NCBI GenBank assembly: GCA_030450535.1
Contig: JAKDIK010000031.1
Coordinates: forward strand, 1 to 13,921
Direction of reading: 5' to 3'
Length of the DNA: 13,921 nucleotides
From: Propionibacteriaceae bacterium
Lineage (GTDB): Bacteria; Actinomycetota; Actinomycetes; Propionibacteriales; Propionibacteriaceae
Under the pieces are notes generated by a model. It was not told the DNA's origin. It was given only the letters and a program-made list of their open reading frames with translations, and searched no databases. Position 1 is the first letter of the stretch. Every line of letters starts with the position of its first letter. Shown here piece after piece: positions 1 through 5,722 of this stretch. The position numbers and the translations under genes are program-made.

Positions 1-337
1 GGTCGACGGCCGCGTTGGCCACCACGGCCAGGGGGGTGTCGGTGTGCGCCAGCTCGAAGACCGCCAGCCGTGCCAGCGTCCGGTCCACGATCGGCATGCG
101 CTCCAAGCTCCACTGCTCGCCCAACGCCGCGCGCAGGGCGGCGTCCAGTTGCTCACCGTGATCGGTGACGCCCTGGACGAGCTGGATCGTGAACGGCCGC
201 ACCGACCGCTCGCCGGCCGCGATCTGGTCGGCGAGGGTCTCCCGCGGGTCCGCCCCGCGCAGGTCTGCCTCGAAGAGGATGTCGAGGGCGTGCTTGCGGG
301 CCTTGGTCCGGGTGCTGTTTTGGCGGTTCGCGGTCAC
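1..337 (-). CDS. nusB: Transcription antitermination/ribosome biogenesis factor NusB (3' end cut by window edge)
   Basis: NusB binds boxA RNA with NusE (ribosomal protein S10) and supports antitermination and maturation of rRNA transcripts. The visible 112 codons begin TANRQNSTRTKARKHALDILF and continue through the family's helices (EADLRGADPRETLAD, then IVDRTLARLAVFEL) to AVVANAAVD. The remaining C-terminal residues, including the conserved helix after this point, lie outside the window. The start is GTG, with its complement at 335-337; the GTGA overlap with the efp stop (334-336) decides it and implies translational coupling. Reading from GTG places the K-A-R-K-H-A-L-D-I-L-F helix close to the N terminus, as in the family. 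Identification is firm; only completeness is unknown. Confidence 0.95.
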   Translation of the reverse strand, partial: MTANRQNSTRTKARKHALDILFEADLRGADPRETLADQIAAGERSVRPFTIQLVQGVTDHGEQLDAALRAALGEQWSLERMPIVDRTLARLAVFELAHTDTPLAVVANAAVD

Positions 338-903
338 CCGCTGACCCGGCCGAGGTAGCTGCCGTCGCGGGTGTCGACCTTGACGCGCGTCCCCTGCTCC
401 ATGAACAGCGGCACCTGGATCTGCTTGCCCGTCTCCAGCGTCGCCGGCTTCGTCCCCGCGGAGCTGCGGTCGCCCTGCAGGCCGGGCTCGGTGTAGGTGA
501 TCTCGAGCTCGACCGAGGCCGGCAGGTCGATGTACAGCGGGTTGCCCTCGTGGGTCGCGACGGTCGCCATCTGGTTCTCCAGCATGTAGTCCTTGGCGTC
601 ACCGACGACCTCGTCCGGAATTTGGAGCTGGTCGTACGTCGACGTGTCCATGAACACGAAGGCGTGCCCATCGTGGTAGAGGTACTGCATCTCGCGCTTG
701 TCGACGTTGGCGCTCTCGACCTTGGTGTCGGAGTTGAACGTGCGATCGACGACCTTGCCGGTCAGCACGTGCTTGAGCTTGCTGCGGACGACCGTGTTGC
801 CCTTGCCCGGCTTGTGGTGCTGGAACCAGGTGACCTGCCACAGCTGGCCGTCGAGGTCGAGAACGGTGCCGTTCTTCAGGTCGTTGGTGGAGATCGTGGC
901 CAT
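334..903 (-). CDS. efp: Translation elongation factor P
   Basis: EF-P enters the ribosomal E site and relieves stalling at polyproline stretches. The protein has 189 residues, the normal length. Three barrels can be followed: an N-terminal KOW-like domain (about 1-65) beginning MATISTNDLKNG, a middle OB domain (about 67-127, REMQYLYHDG, FMDTSTYDQ) and a C-terminal OB domain (about 130-189, ending GSYLGRVSG). The functional loop is HHKPGKGNTVVR with the tip lysine at K34. The loop reads PGKGN, whereas an actinobacterial EF-P subfamily has been described with a palindromic PGKGP loop and an unmodified lysine. The ATG is preceded by a good ribosome binding site, GAAAGGG (complement 911-917), 7 nt upstream. 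nusB overlaps the 3' end by 4 nt. Confidence 0.98.
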   Translation of the reverse strand: MATISTNDLKNGTVLDLDGQLWQVTWFQHHKPGKGNTVVRSKLKHVLTGKVVDRTFNSDTKVESANVDKREMQYLYHDGHAFVFMDTSTYDQLQIPDEVVGDAKDYMLENQMATVATHEGNPLYIDLPASVELEITYTEPGLQGDRSSAGTKPATLETGKQIQVPLFMEQGTRVKVDTRDGSYLGRVSG

Positions 904-941
904 GCGGCGTCCCTTTCAAGGATCATGGGGTTCGACCGACC

Positions 942-970
942 ATCCTACCGGGGCGGCCCGTCCGCGACGA
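942..970 (-). promoter_or_regulatory. Candidate efp-nusB promoter
   Basis: Read on the minus strand, TAGGAT (complement 942-947) lies 38 nt upstream of the efp ATG and fits an actinobacterial -10 (TANNNT). The -35 region at the right spacing is weak (TCGTCG or TTCGTC, complement 965-970) and lies inside the 20-bp direct repeat at 962-981. The placement predicts a leader of roughly 30 nt carrying the GAAAGGG ribosome binding site. This rests on motif and position only; the poor -35 keeps confidence low. Confidence 0.35.
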
Positions 971-981
971 AACCGCACCCC
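962..981. repeat. 20-bp direct repeat, left copy
   Basis: CCGCGACGAAACCGCACCCC occurs here and again, in the same orientation and without mismatch, at 2880-2899. The flanking bases differ on both sides, so the identity is exactly 20 bp. The two copies bracket the low-GC patch carrying the I36-type inhibitor, a membrane protein and the transposase remnant. This copy sits just upstream of the candidate efp -10. It could be a duplicated target, a recombination scar or one copy of a dispersed genomic repeat. Confidence 0.85.
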
Positions 982-992
982 ATGGACCCGGT

Positions 993-1060
993 GTGGTTCC
1001 CCGGGACCGCTCTCACCGAGCTGAGGGCCGGAGGCCTCGCCCCGTGACGTGGGGAACCAC
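993..1060. repeat. 10-bp inverted repeat with 48-bp interior
   Basis: GTGGTTCCCC at 993-1002 is exactly complementary to GGGGAACCAC at 1051-1060. The interior holds smaller self-complementary stretches (CTCA..TGAG near 1012-1025, and GAGGGCC/GGCCTC around 1024-1038). The element lies downstream of the I36-type gene and upstream of efp. It might act as a transcription-terminating or RNA-stabilising structure for the gene ending at 1147, or be the ends of a very small mobile remnant. No T-run follows on the minus strand, so it is not a classical intrinsic terminator. Confidence 0.6.
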
Positions 1061-1146
1061 GGCACGCTCACCGCCGAGCTTTGCCATGCTGAACCTACGG
1101 GGCCGAGCGGCCACGTGCAGTTCCCGCGCAAGGGCAATCCATCACG

Positions 1147-1575
1147 TCAAGGGCGCGCCGAAGGGACCGAGCCGCCAGCCCCCGCTACAAGCCGGGTTCC
1201 GGCGTAACAAGATCCGACCCAACTTCTGACGTTGTCGTTCAACGCACCCAGACTTGACTTTTCGGCTTGCCGGCCCACCGTCACAGAGGGGCCACTGTAG
1301 TCGGCGTTTCTGAACCAAGTCTGACTGTTGATGCTATTATTTGCCAAGGAAGATATCCCCGAGATGGAGAACACATTCAGGTAGCAACGACCGCTGAAGT
1401 CTGCGTCAGGAATAGTGCCGCGAGCTCCGCCGAAATTGGTGTGTTCGTAATAGCACGCCAGGGCGCCCGAATTAAAGCAGTTTGAAGCCGCTTGCGCCGA
1501 TCCAGGAAAGGCTACCGCTGACACCAACGCGATCAGCAATGCGGCCGCCAGGGATGCGCGCGAGACCCTTTTCAT
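1147..1575 (-). CDS. Secreted peptidase-inhibitor-like protein, family I36 / crystallin-like fold
   Basis: The 142-residue protein starts MKRVSRASLAAALLIALVS, a typical Sec signal (positive N terminus, hydrophobic core, AQA cleavage motif at 27-29). The mature part of about 113 residues has two crystallin-like repeats: CYYEHTNFGGARGTI (41-55) and FRNADYSGPSVTV (88-100), followed by SLGALNDNVRSW. Four cysteines (C33, C41, C64, C123) could form two disulfides. This matches actinobacterial I36-type proteins related to Streptomyces metalloproteinase inhibitors, whose targets are mostly untested. The start is set by AGGAGG directly abutting an upstream ATG at 1579-1581; the second ATG (complement 1573-1575) has the usual 6-nt spacing. 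GC is low locally (about 45% over 1321-1380), with many A/T-ending codons, suggesting recent acquisition. The last ~20 residues (TRLVAGAGGSVPSARP) are not typical of the family and may be degraded. Inhibitory activity is inferred. Confidence 0.75.
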   Translation of the reverse strand: MKRVSRASLAAALLIALVSAVAFPGSAQAASNCFNSGALACYYEHTNFGGARGTIPDADFSGRCYLNVFSISGISSLANNSINSQTWFRNADYSGPSVTVGRQAEKSSLGALNDNVRSWVGSCYAGTRLVAGAGGSVPSARP

Positions 1576-1581
1576 TATCAT

Positions 1582-1587
1582 CCTCCT
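1582..1587 (-). promoter_or_regulatory. Ribosome binding site that decides the I36-type start
   Basis: The minus strand reads AGGAGG ATG ATA ATG AAA. The perfect Shine-Dalgarno abuts the first ATG (no spacing), while the second ATG follows it by 6 nt. Initiation at the second ATG is therefore strongly favoured and gives a cleaner signal peptide (MKRVS...). Confidence 0.8.
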
Positions 1588-1621
1588 ATAGTTACATCGC
1601 CAGCAGGTCGCCGCCGAGTTC

Positions 1622-2470
1622 TCAGTCGAAGATCACCTTCTCCACCCGATCCCCACCCAATTGAACGAGTAGCTCGTCCGGGATTCGATCGACGTGTCGC
1701 CGGTCGGTCACCACCCTCAGTCCCCTTTCGCCAGAATTGGCACTGCCAGCGTAGCTCAGATACTCAAGGTCACTGTCGAGGAAGATCGAGATGGTGAACT
1801 CGGGAGTCGTCAACCTCACTTCGGTTGCATCGAGGCGGCCGATCGGGTCGCGGGCGTTCTCTCTCACCACCACACCCGGATGCCGCGCCAGGGCCATCGT
1901 TATCGCGCGCCGATACTCCAGCGGGAGGCAGGACTCGGGCAGGCTTTGCGTTGCCAACATGTCATGAACGAAGTTCATTTCTGCTTTGGGCCTATCCTGT
2001 CCCGACAACGACCCAAGCGCTTCCTCCAGGGCGCGTGCCACCCCCGCTTGGGTAGGGTCCGATTCACGGACGGCCTGCCAATCAACGCTCGGTGGAAATA
2101 TGAATCGCCCCGGGTCAATGCCTGTCTGACGGGCCCATGCCCAACCGTCGGGCGCGGTCCAAGATTCCCGGCGACGTTCTTGGACTTCCAACGAGCCATC
2201 TTCGCCGCGTACCAGATACCGTTCTGAGGACACCCTGTATTGGTAGCCGCTGACGGAGGGCTGCCGCGCCGCAACCGCCGTGCCCGGGGTACCGTCCGAA
2301 CCGTCCAGCTCGGGACCGGAGAATCGTGCAACCAAGCCGACCAACAAGACCAGCAGCGCGGCCACCAAGAGCAACATCGTAAGGACGCTCAACCTTCGGT
2401 CCCAATTCGCGCCACCATCGGGTTGGAGATCGAGTCGGTGCATGCTCCAGAGTGCGCCCGGGCCACGCAT
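1622..2470 (-). CDS. Single-pass membrane protein of unknown function, possibly CU044_5270-like
   Basis: The 282-residue protein has one membrane segment (about 28-49, VLTMLLLVAALLVLLVGLVA) after a short cytoplasmic N terminus, so most of it is predicted extracytoplasmic. The outer part has SGYQYRVSSERYLVRGEDG (74-92), then RESWTAPDGWAWARQTG (101-117), and a later DPIGRLDATEVRLTTPE (208-224). This layout resembles the CU044_5270 family, which is often encoded next to ECF-type sigma factors, but I have no database support and no sigma gene lies alongside. An in-frame stop precedes the ATG at 2470 and no ribosome binding site is visible there; ATG at 2443 (behind GGAG, very close) is an alternative. 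The N terminus may be truncated near the transposase remnant. The I36-type gene starts 46 bp downstream on the same strand, so the two may be co-transcribed. GC is lower than in the flanking genes. Confidence 0.6.
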   Translation of the reverse strand: MRGPGALWSMHRLDLQPDGGANWDRRLSVLTMLLLVAALLVLLVGLVARFSGPELDGSDGTPGTAVAARQPSVSGYQYRVSSERYLVRGEDGSLEVQERRRESWTAPDGWAWARQTGIDPGRFIFPPSVDWQAVRESDPTQAGVARALEEALGSLSGQDRPKAEMNFVHDMLATQSLPESCLPLEYRRAITMALARHPGVVVRENARDPIGRLDATEVRLTTPEFTISIFLDSDLEYLSYAGSANSGERGLRVVTDRRHVDRIPDELLVQLGGDRVEKVIFD

Positions 2471-2471
2471 C

Positions 2472-2477
2472 TGTCAA
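2472..2477 (-). promoter_or_regulatory. Consensus -35 hexamer TTGACA near the membrane-protein start
   Basis: The minus strand reads TTGACA (complement 2472-2477) immediately upstream of the ATG at 2470. Seventeen bases further on there is only CACTCT, a poor -10, so this is a weak promoter candidate. If it were active, transcription would begin downstream of 2470 and the ATG at 2443 or a later codon would be the true start. Confidence 0.25.
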
Positions 2478-2492
2478 GGCACCGACGTGCCT
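2477..2492. repeat. Short perfect hairpin (6-bp stem, 4-nt loop)
   Basis: AGGCAC (2477-2482), loop CGAC, GTGCCT (2487-2492) form a perfect stem. GTGCCTCA at 2487-2494 is repeated directly at 2522-2529, at the beginning of the transposase remnant. The site is between the divergent membrane-protein gene and the transposase remnant. It could be an operator, a hairpin affecting either transcript, or part of the decayed end of the insertion sequence. No T-run supports a terminator. Confidence 0.4.
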
Positions 2493-2521
2493 CAGGTTCT
2501 TTGCTTGCGAGGGGTTGGCTG

Positions 2522-2899
2522 GTGCCTCATCTAGTCACGAACAAGCTCCAGGACGCGTGTCGGAAGGGGTCGAAGACCGACAAGGGCCGGATCCTGGAGC
2601 CGGTGATGGCCACGACCGGGATGGGCCGCTCAACCGCCCGTTCGGACGCTGACCGGGCCTCGGCTGCCCCCTTGCGTCCGAGCAGGTCGATCGGCGCCAG
2701 TTGCGGGCGAAGGTCTACAGCGACGACGCTTGCCTGCTGCTGGAGAGGGTCTGGGCGCTGATGGGCTGCCCGTGCGGGAAGTACTTCGTGGTGATGCTGC
2801 CGCTGTGGTTGCCGCTGCTGCTGGAGGGGGGACCTCGACCGGCCGCACACCACCGTGGAGTCGCTCACGCAACTCCGGGCCGCGACGAAACCGCACCCC
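2522..2899 (+). pseudogene. Insertion-sequence transposase remnant (5' part, three frameshifts, truncated)
   Basis: Three forward frames read in succession give the N-terminal third of a DDE/integrase-type transposase with a helix-turn-helix front. Frame 2 runs from GTG 2522 through VPHLVTNKLQDACRKGSK and DKGRILEPVMATTGMGRSTAR to about 2642. A short piece in frame 3 (2643-2669) reads RTLTGPRLP. Frame 1 (2674-2830) reads ASEQVDRRQLRAKVYSDDAC, then VWALMGCPCGKYFVV and LPLWLPLL. Frame 2 resumes at 2831 as DLDRPHTTVESLTQLRA. The catalytic domain is absent and similarity stops at the right 20-bp repeat. The family resembles actinobacterial IS481-type integrase-like transposases; this is from memory of the sequence pattern. 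It is the only plus-strand coding trace I trust here and cannot make an active enzyme. Confidence 0.75.
2880..2899. repeat. 20-bp direct repeat, right copy
   Basis: This is identical in sequence and orientation to 962-981. It lies 13 bp beyond the metallopeptidase stop codon (2913-2915) and exactly where recognisable transposase coding ends. Together the copies mark the boundaries between ordinary high-GC core sequence and the accessory patch. Confidence 0.85.
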
Positions 2900-2912
2900 C
2901 GTCGGCATCGGC

Positions 2913-3974
2913 TCAGCGCAGGATCGGACGCGGCGTGTCGCGGCCGACCGCGGTGAGGACCTCGTGGACGAACGCGAGCTTGGCCACGACCGGCTCGGCG
3001 ATGGTGAACGGGTACAGGTGGCTACGGCCCATCGCCCGGCTGGCGCGGTTGAGCAACAGCGACAGCCAGTGCCAGTCGTCCAGCACGTCCTCGATGCGCG
3101 CGTCGACGTACGTTGCACGCGGCAGCACGTCGCGCTCCAGCACGCCGTCGGAGCGCTCCGCCTTGAGCACGACCCCGCCGAGCGCCACGGTCGTGAGCGT
3201 GTCGGTGATGTGCAGGTAGTGGGCGAACGTCTCGGCGAAGTCCTCCCACGGATGCATGGTGGCGTACTCCGAGATGTGGGCTTCCTCCCAGCCCTGCGGC
3301 GCGCCCTCCTCGTAGTGCCGATCGAGCGCGTCGGCGTAGGAGGCGCGCTCGTCGCCGAACAGCTCGCGACACGCGTCGATGCGCGCCGTCTGCTCGACAA
3401 GTTTCCACTGGTAGTAGTGGCCCGCCTCGTGACGGAAGTGGCCGAGCATCGTGCGGTACGGCTCCCCGAGCCGGATGCGGTTCTGCTCCCGCACCTCGTC
3501 GAGGCTCTCCACCAGGTCGATCGTGATGACGCCGGACGCGTGCCCGATGGTCACGTCCTCGCCGCTGGAGCGCGACGAGATCAGGTCGAACGCCAGCCCT
3601 CCGGCCTCGTCGCGGAACGTGGCGACCGGCAGCCCGAGCACGGCCAGTTGCGTCAGCAGGCGGCGCTTCGGGATGGACGCCTCGGCGAGCTTCCGCCACG
3701 CCGACTCCTCGTCGGCGTCGGGACGGCGCCGGACCACGTCGCACGCGAAGCACTCCTCCGTCTCCACGTCCGATCCCGACAGCCAGTTGCAGTCCAGCCG
3801 CTCGCGGTTGGCGCACGGACGCCAGCGCTGCTCCCCCAGCCGCACGCCGTCGGGGGGCGACTGCATCATCGTCAGCGTCGGCGGGTGGAAGCCGAGGGCC
3901 AGGTCGCATGCGGTGCAGGTCAGGGCGTCGAGATCCGCGACACAACGGCATCGGGGACAGCGCAGCATCAGCAT
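2913..3974 (-). CDS. Putative zinc-binding metallopeptidase with N-terminal zinc ribbon (Peptidase_Mx type)
   Basis: The 353-residue protein has no signal peptide or membrane segment, so it is probably cytoplasmic. It opens with a zinc ribbon (C6-PR-C9 and C20-TA-C23), followed by a second cysteine group (C54, C62, C75, C78). The peptidase part has HEAGH at 182-186 within GHFRHEAGHYYQW, a zincin motif with E183 as the expected catalytic base. Downstream, HPWEDFAETFAHYLHI (241-256) probably supplies the third zinc ligand. This arrangement is that of the conserved bacterial family annotated as putative zinc-binding metallopeptidase; substrate and role are unknown. It starts 3 bp after the paiB-like stop (TGACCCATG) and is probably translated from the same message. 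A second ATG two codons in (MLML) is an equally possible start. GC and codon use match the core genes. Confidence 0.88.
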   Translation of the reverse strand: MLMLRCPRCRCVADLDALTCTACDLALGFHPPTLTMMQSPPDGVRLGEQRWRPCANRERLDCNWLSGSDVETEECFACDVVRRRPDADEESAWRKLAEASIPKRRLLTQLAVLGLPVATFRDEAGGLAFDLISSRSSGEDVTIGHASGVITIDLVESLDEVREQNRIRLGEPYRTMLGHFRHEAGHYYQWKLVEQTARIDACRELFGDERASYADALDRHYEEGAPQGWEEAHISEYATMHPWEDFAETFAHYLHITDTLTTVALGGVVLKAERSDGVLERDVLPRATYVDARIEDVLDDWHWLSLLLNRASRAMGRSHLYPFTIAEPVVAKLAFVHEVLTAVGRDTPRPILR

Positions 3975-3977
3975 GGG

Positions 3978-4646
3978 TCAGGGCCCCACATTCCCGAGCC
4001 GACGCCCGCGGATGCCGGCGAGCAGGGCAGCGCGCTCCTGGGCGTGCGGCACGCTGATCCGGGTCATGGCGTCGGCGAGCGCGTCGTCGCCCACCTCGCG
4101 CAGCCCGGCGATGGCGCCGGCGATGTCCTCGGGCGTCCGGTTCTGGTTCAGCTTTGCCTTCGCCTCGATGCGGGTGATCGGCAGTTCCAGCCCCACGATG
4201 GCCCGGAGCATCCGCTGCCGCGCGTCCGGCGCGACGCGTCCGGCGTCGTAGCCGAACCGCTCCGACATCTCGTCCACCGCGGTCGCCAGCCAGGCGGCGT
4301 CATCGTGAACCACCAGGCGCCCGTAGGCGTGCACGGTCACGTAGTTCCAGGTCGGCACCCCCGGCGACGCCGCGTTGGAGGGATACCAGTCGGGGTGGAT
4401 GTACCCGTCGGGTCCGGACAGGATCGCCAGCGACTCCCCCAGCCCGGTGTCCCGCCAGACGGGGTTCACCCGGGTCACGTGGAAGATCAGCGAACCGTAC
4501 CCGTCGGCGTCCGGACGGTACGTCAGCGGCAGCAAGGTGGCGACCGGGCCGGTCTCGTGGGCGGTCACCAACTGGGCGGTCTCCGCGGACGCGAGCAGCG
4601 CACGGACGCGGTCGTCGGCCAGCTCGAAGTGCCGCGGGGTGTACAT
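3978..4646 (-). CDS. paiB: FMN-binding split-barrel protein, PaiB family
   Basis: The 222-residue protein matches PaiB-type proteins over its full length. It starts MYTPRHFEL (the family's MYxPxxF), continues with GPDGYIHPDWYPS (78-90) and VPTWNYVTVHAYG (97-109), and has the C-terminal signature VGLELPITRIEAKAKLNQNR (151-170). In Bacillus, PaiB is described as a negative regulator linked to sporulation and protease genes; structural members are FMN/heme-utilisation-like split barrels. Its role in actinobacteria is not established, and regulation of anything here is not shown. The ATG shares its last-base junction with the aroB stop (TGATG at 4644-4648), so it is translationally coupled to the shikimate genes. 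The family call is firm, the function is not. Confidence 0.9.
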   Translation of the reverse strand: MYTPRHFELADDRVRALLASAETAQLVTAHETGPVATLLPLTYRPDADGYGSLIFHVTRVNPVWRDTGLGESLAILSGPDGYIHPDWYPSNAASPGVPTWNYVTVHAYGRLVVHDDAAWLATAVDEMSERFGYDAGRVAPDARQRMLRAIVGLELPITRIEAKAKLNQNRTPEDIAGAIAGLREVGDDALADAMTRISVPHAQERAALLAGIRGRRLGNVGP

Positions 4647-5722
4647 CAGGCCACCAGTTCGGCGTAGGTTGCGGCGAGGACGTCCTCGCCCGGCGCCTCG
4701 GCCACGAACGGCGACGCCACGGCGTCCAGCAGCACGAACCGCAGCGCCGCGCCGCGGGTCTTCTTGTCCAAGTTCATCGTGGCGCGCAGATCGCCGAAGG
4801 CATCCGGCGTGTAGGTCAGCGGCAGGCCGACCGAGGCGAGGATGTCGGTGTGCCGCGCGACGAACGCCGCGTCCGCGTGCCCCAGGTTGCGCGACAGCAG
4901 GGCCGCGTAGCGGACGCCCACGCTCACCGCGTACCCGTGCCGCCAGCGGTACTCCTCCCGCCGCTCGATGGCGTGGCCGAGGGTGTGGCCGTAGTTGAGC
5001 AGCTCGCGCCCGACCGATGTGCCGGACGACGTGGCCTCGCGCAGGTCGCCGCTGACCACCCGCGCCTTCACCTCGATCGAGCGCGTCACCGCCTCTGCCA
5101 GCGCGTCGGAGCGCGGATCGAGCATCGCCGCGGGGTCGGCCTCGAAGAGCGCCAGGGTGGGCTCATCGGCGATGAAACCGTGCTTGATCATCTCGGCCAG
5201 GCCGCCGCGCAGGTCGTCGGTCGGCAGTGTGGTGAGGAACTCAAGATCGCAGAACACCGCCGCGGGCTCCCAGAAGGCGCCGACGAGGTTCTTGCCCTGG
5301 GGCAGGTTGATGCCGGTCTTGCCGCCGACGGCGGCGTCCACCATCGCCAGCAACGTCGTGGGCACCGACACGTACCGGACACCGCGCAGCCAGCTCGCGG
5401 CCACGAAGCCGGCCAGGTCGGTGGTCGCTCCCCCGCCGAGGCCGACGACGGCGTCCGAGCGGGTGAATCCGGCCTTCGCCAGCCGTTGCCACGCCTCGTC
5501 GAGGACGGCGGAGCGCTTGGCCCGTTCTCCGTCGGGCAACTCGATGAGGGTCACCGCGGCGTCCAGCCCGGCCGCCAGGCCGGTCGCCCGCGCGCGCAGC
5601 GGCGCCGGGTGTAGGATCGCCACGCGCGCGCAGCCCGAGACGGCCGAGGCCAGCCCGGACGCCACGCCGCGGCCGACGTGCACCGCGTAGGGCCGTTCCG
5701 CGGTCACGGCGACGCTCGTCAT
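4646..5722 (-). CDS. aroB: 3-dehydroquinate synthase
   Basis: AroB converts DAHP to 3-dehydroquinate, the second step of the shikimate pathway, using NAD and a divalent metal. The 358-residue product has the NAD-binding segment VGLGGGATTDLAGFVAASWL (93-112), PTTLLAMVDAAVGGKTGIN (121-139) and the metal ligands expected at E177 (GGLAEMIKHG), H246 (NYGHTLGHAIE) and H262 (RHGYAVSVG). H246 and H262 have the family's 16-residue spacing. The start is the ATG with complement 5720-5722, which overlaps the aroK stop as ATGA; further in-frame upstream sequence belongs to aroK DNA and has no homology. A GGGTGGG ribosome binding site lies within aroK. The stop adjoins the paiB-like ATG. Confidence 0.98.
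   Translation of the reverse strand: MTSVAVTAERPYAVHVGRGVASGLASAVSGCARVAILHPAPLRARATGLAAGLDAAVTLIELPDGERAKRSAVLDEAWQRLAKAGFTRSDAVVGLGGGATTDLAGFVAASWLRGVRYVSVPTTLLAMVDAAVGGKTGINLPQGKNLVGAFWEPAAVFCDLEFLTTLPTDDLRGGLAEMIKHGFIADEPTLALFEADPAAMLDPRSDALAEAVTRSIEVKARVVSGDLREATSSGTSVGRELLNYGHTLGHAIERREEYRWRHGYAVSVGVRYAALLSRNLGHADAAFVARHTDILASVGLPLTYTPDAFGDLRATMNLDKKTRGAALRFVLLDAVASPFVAEAPGEDVLAATYAELVA

Noticed and set aside
904..1229. Small open frames on both strands between efp and the inhibitor gene
   Set aside because: They have no ribosome binding site, no recognisable protein features, and overlap the promoter and inverted repeat; judged non-coding.
1147..2899. Complete insertion sequence or integrative element carrying the cassette
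   Set aside because: No intact transposase or integrase, and no pair of terminal inverted repeats at the patch ends; the 20-bp repeats are direct, so only a remnant or scar can be claimed.
2730..4667. 645-codon plus-strand open frame opposite the metallopeptidase and paiB-like genes
   Set aside because: It spans two real minus-strand genes with full-length family motifs, and its translation is R/V/G/H-rich with no domain; only its first ~100 nt overlap the transposase remnant, and in another frame.
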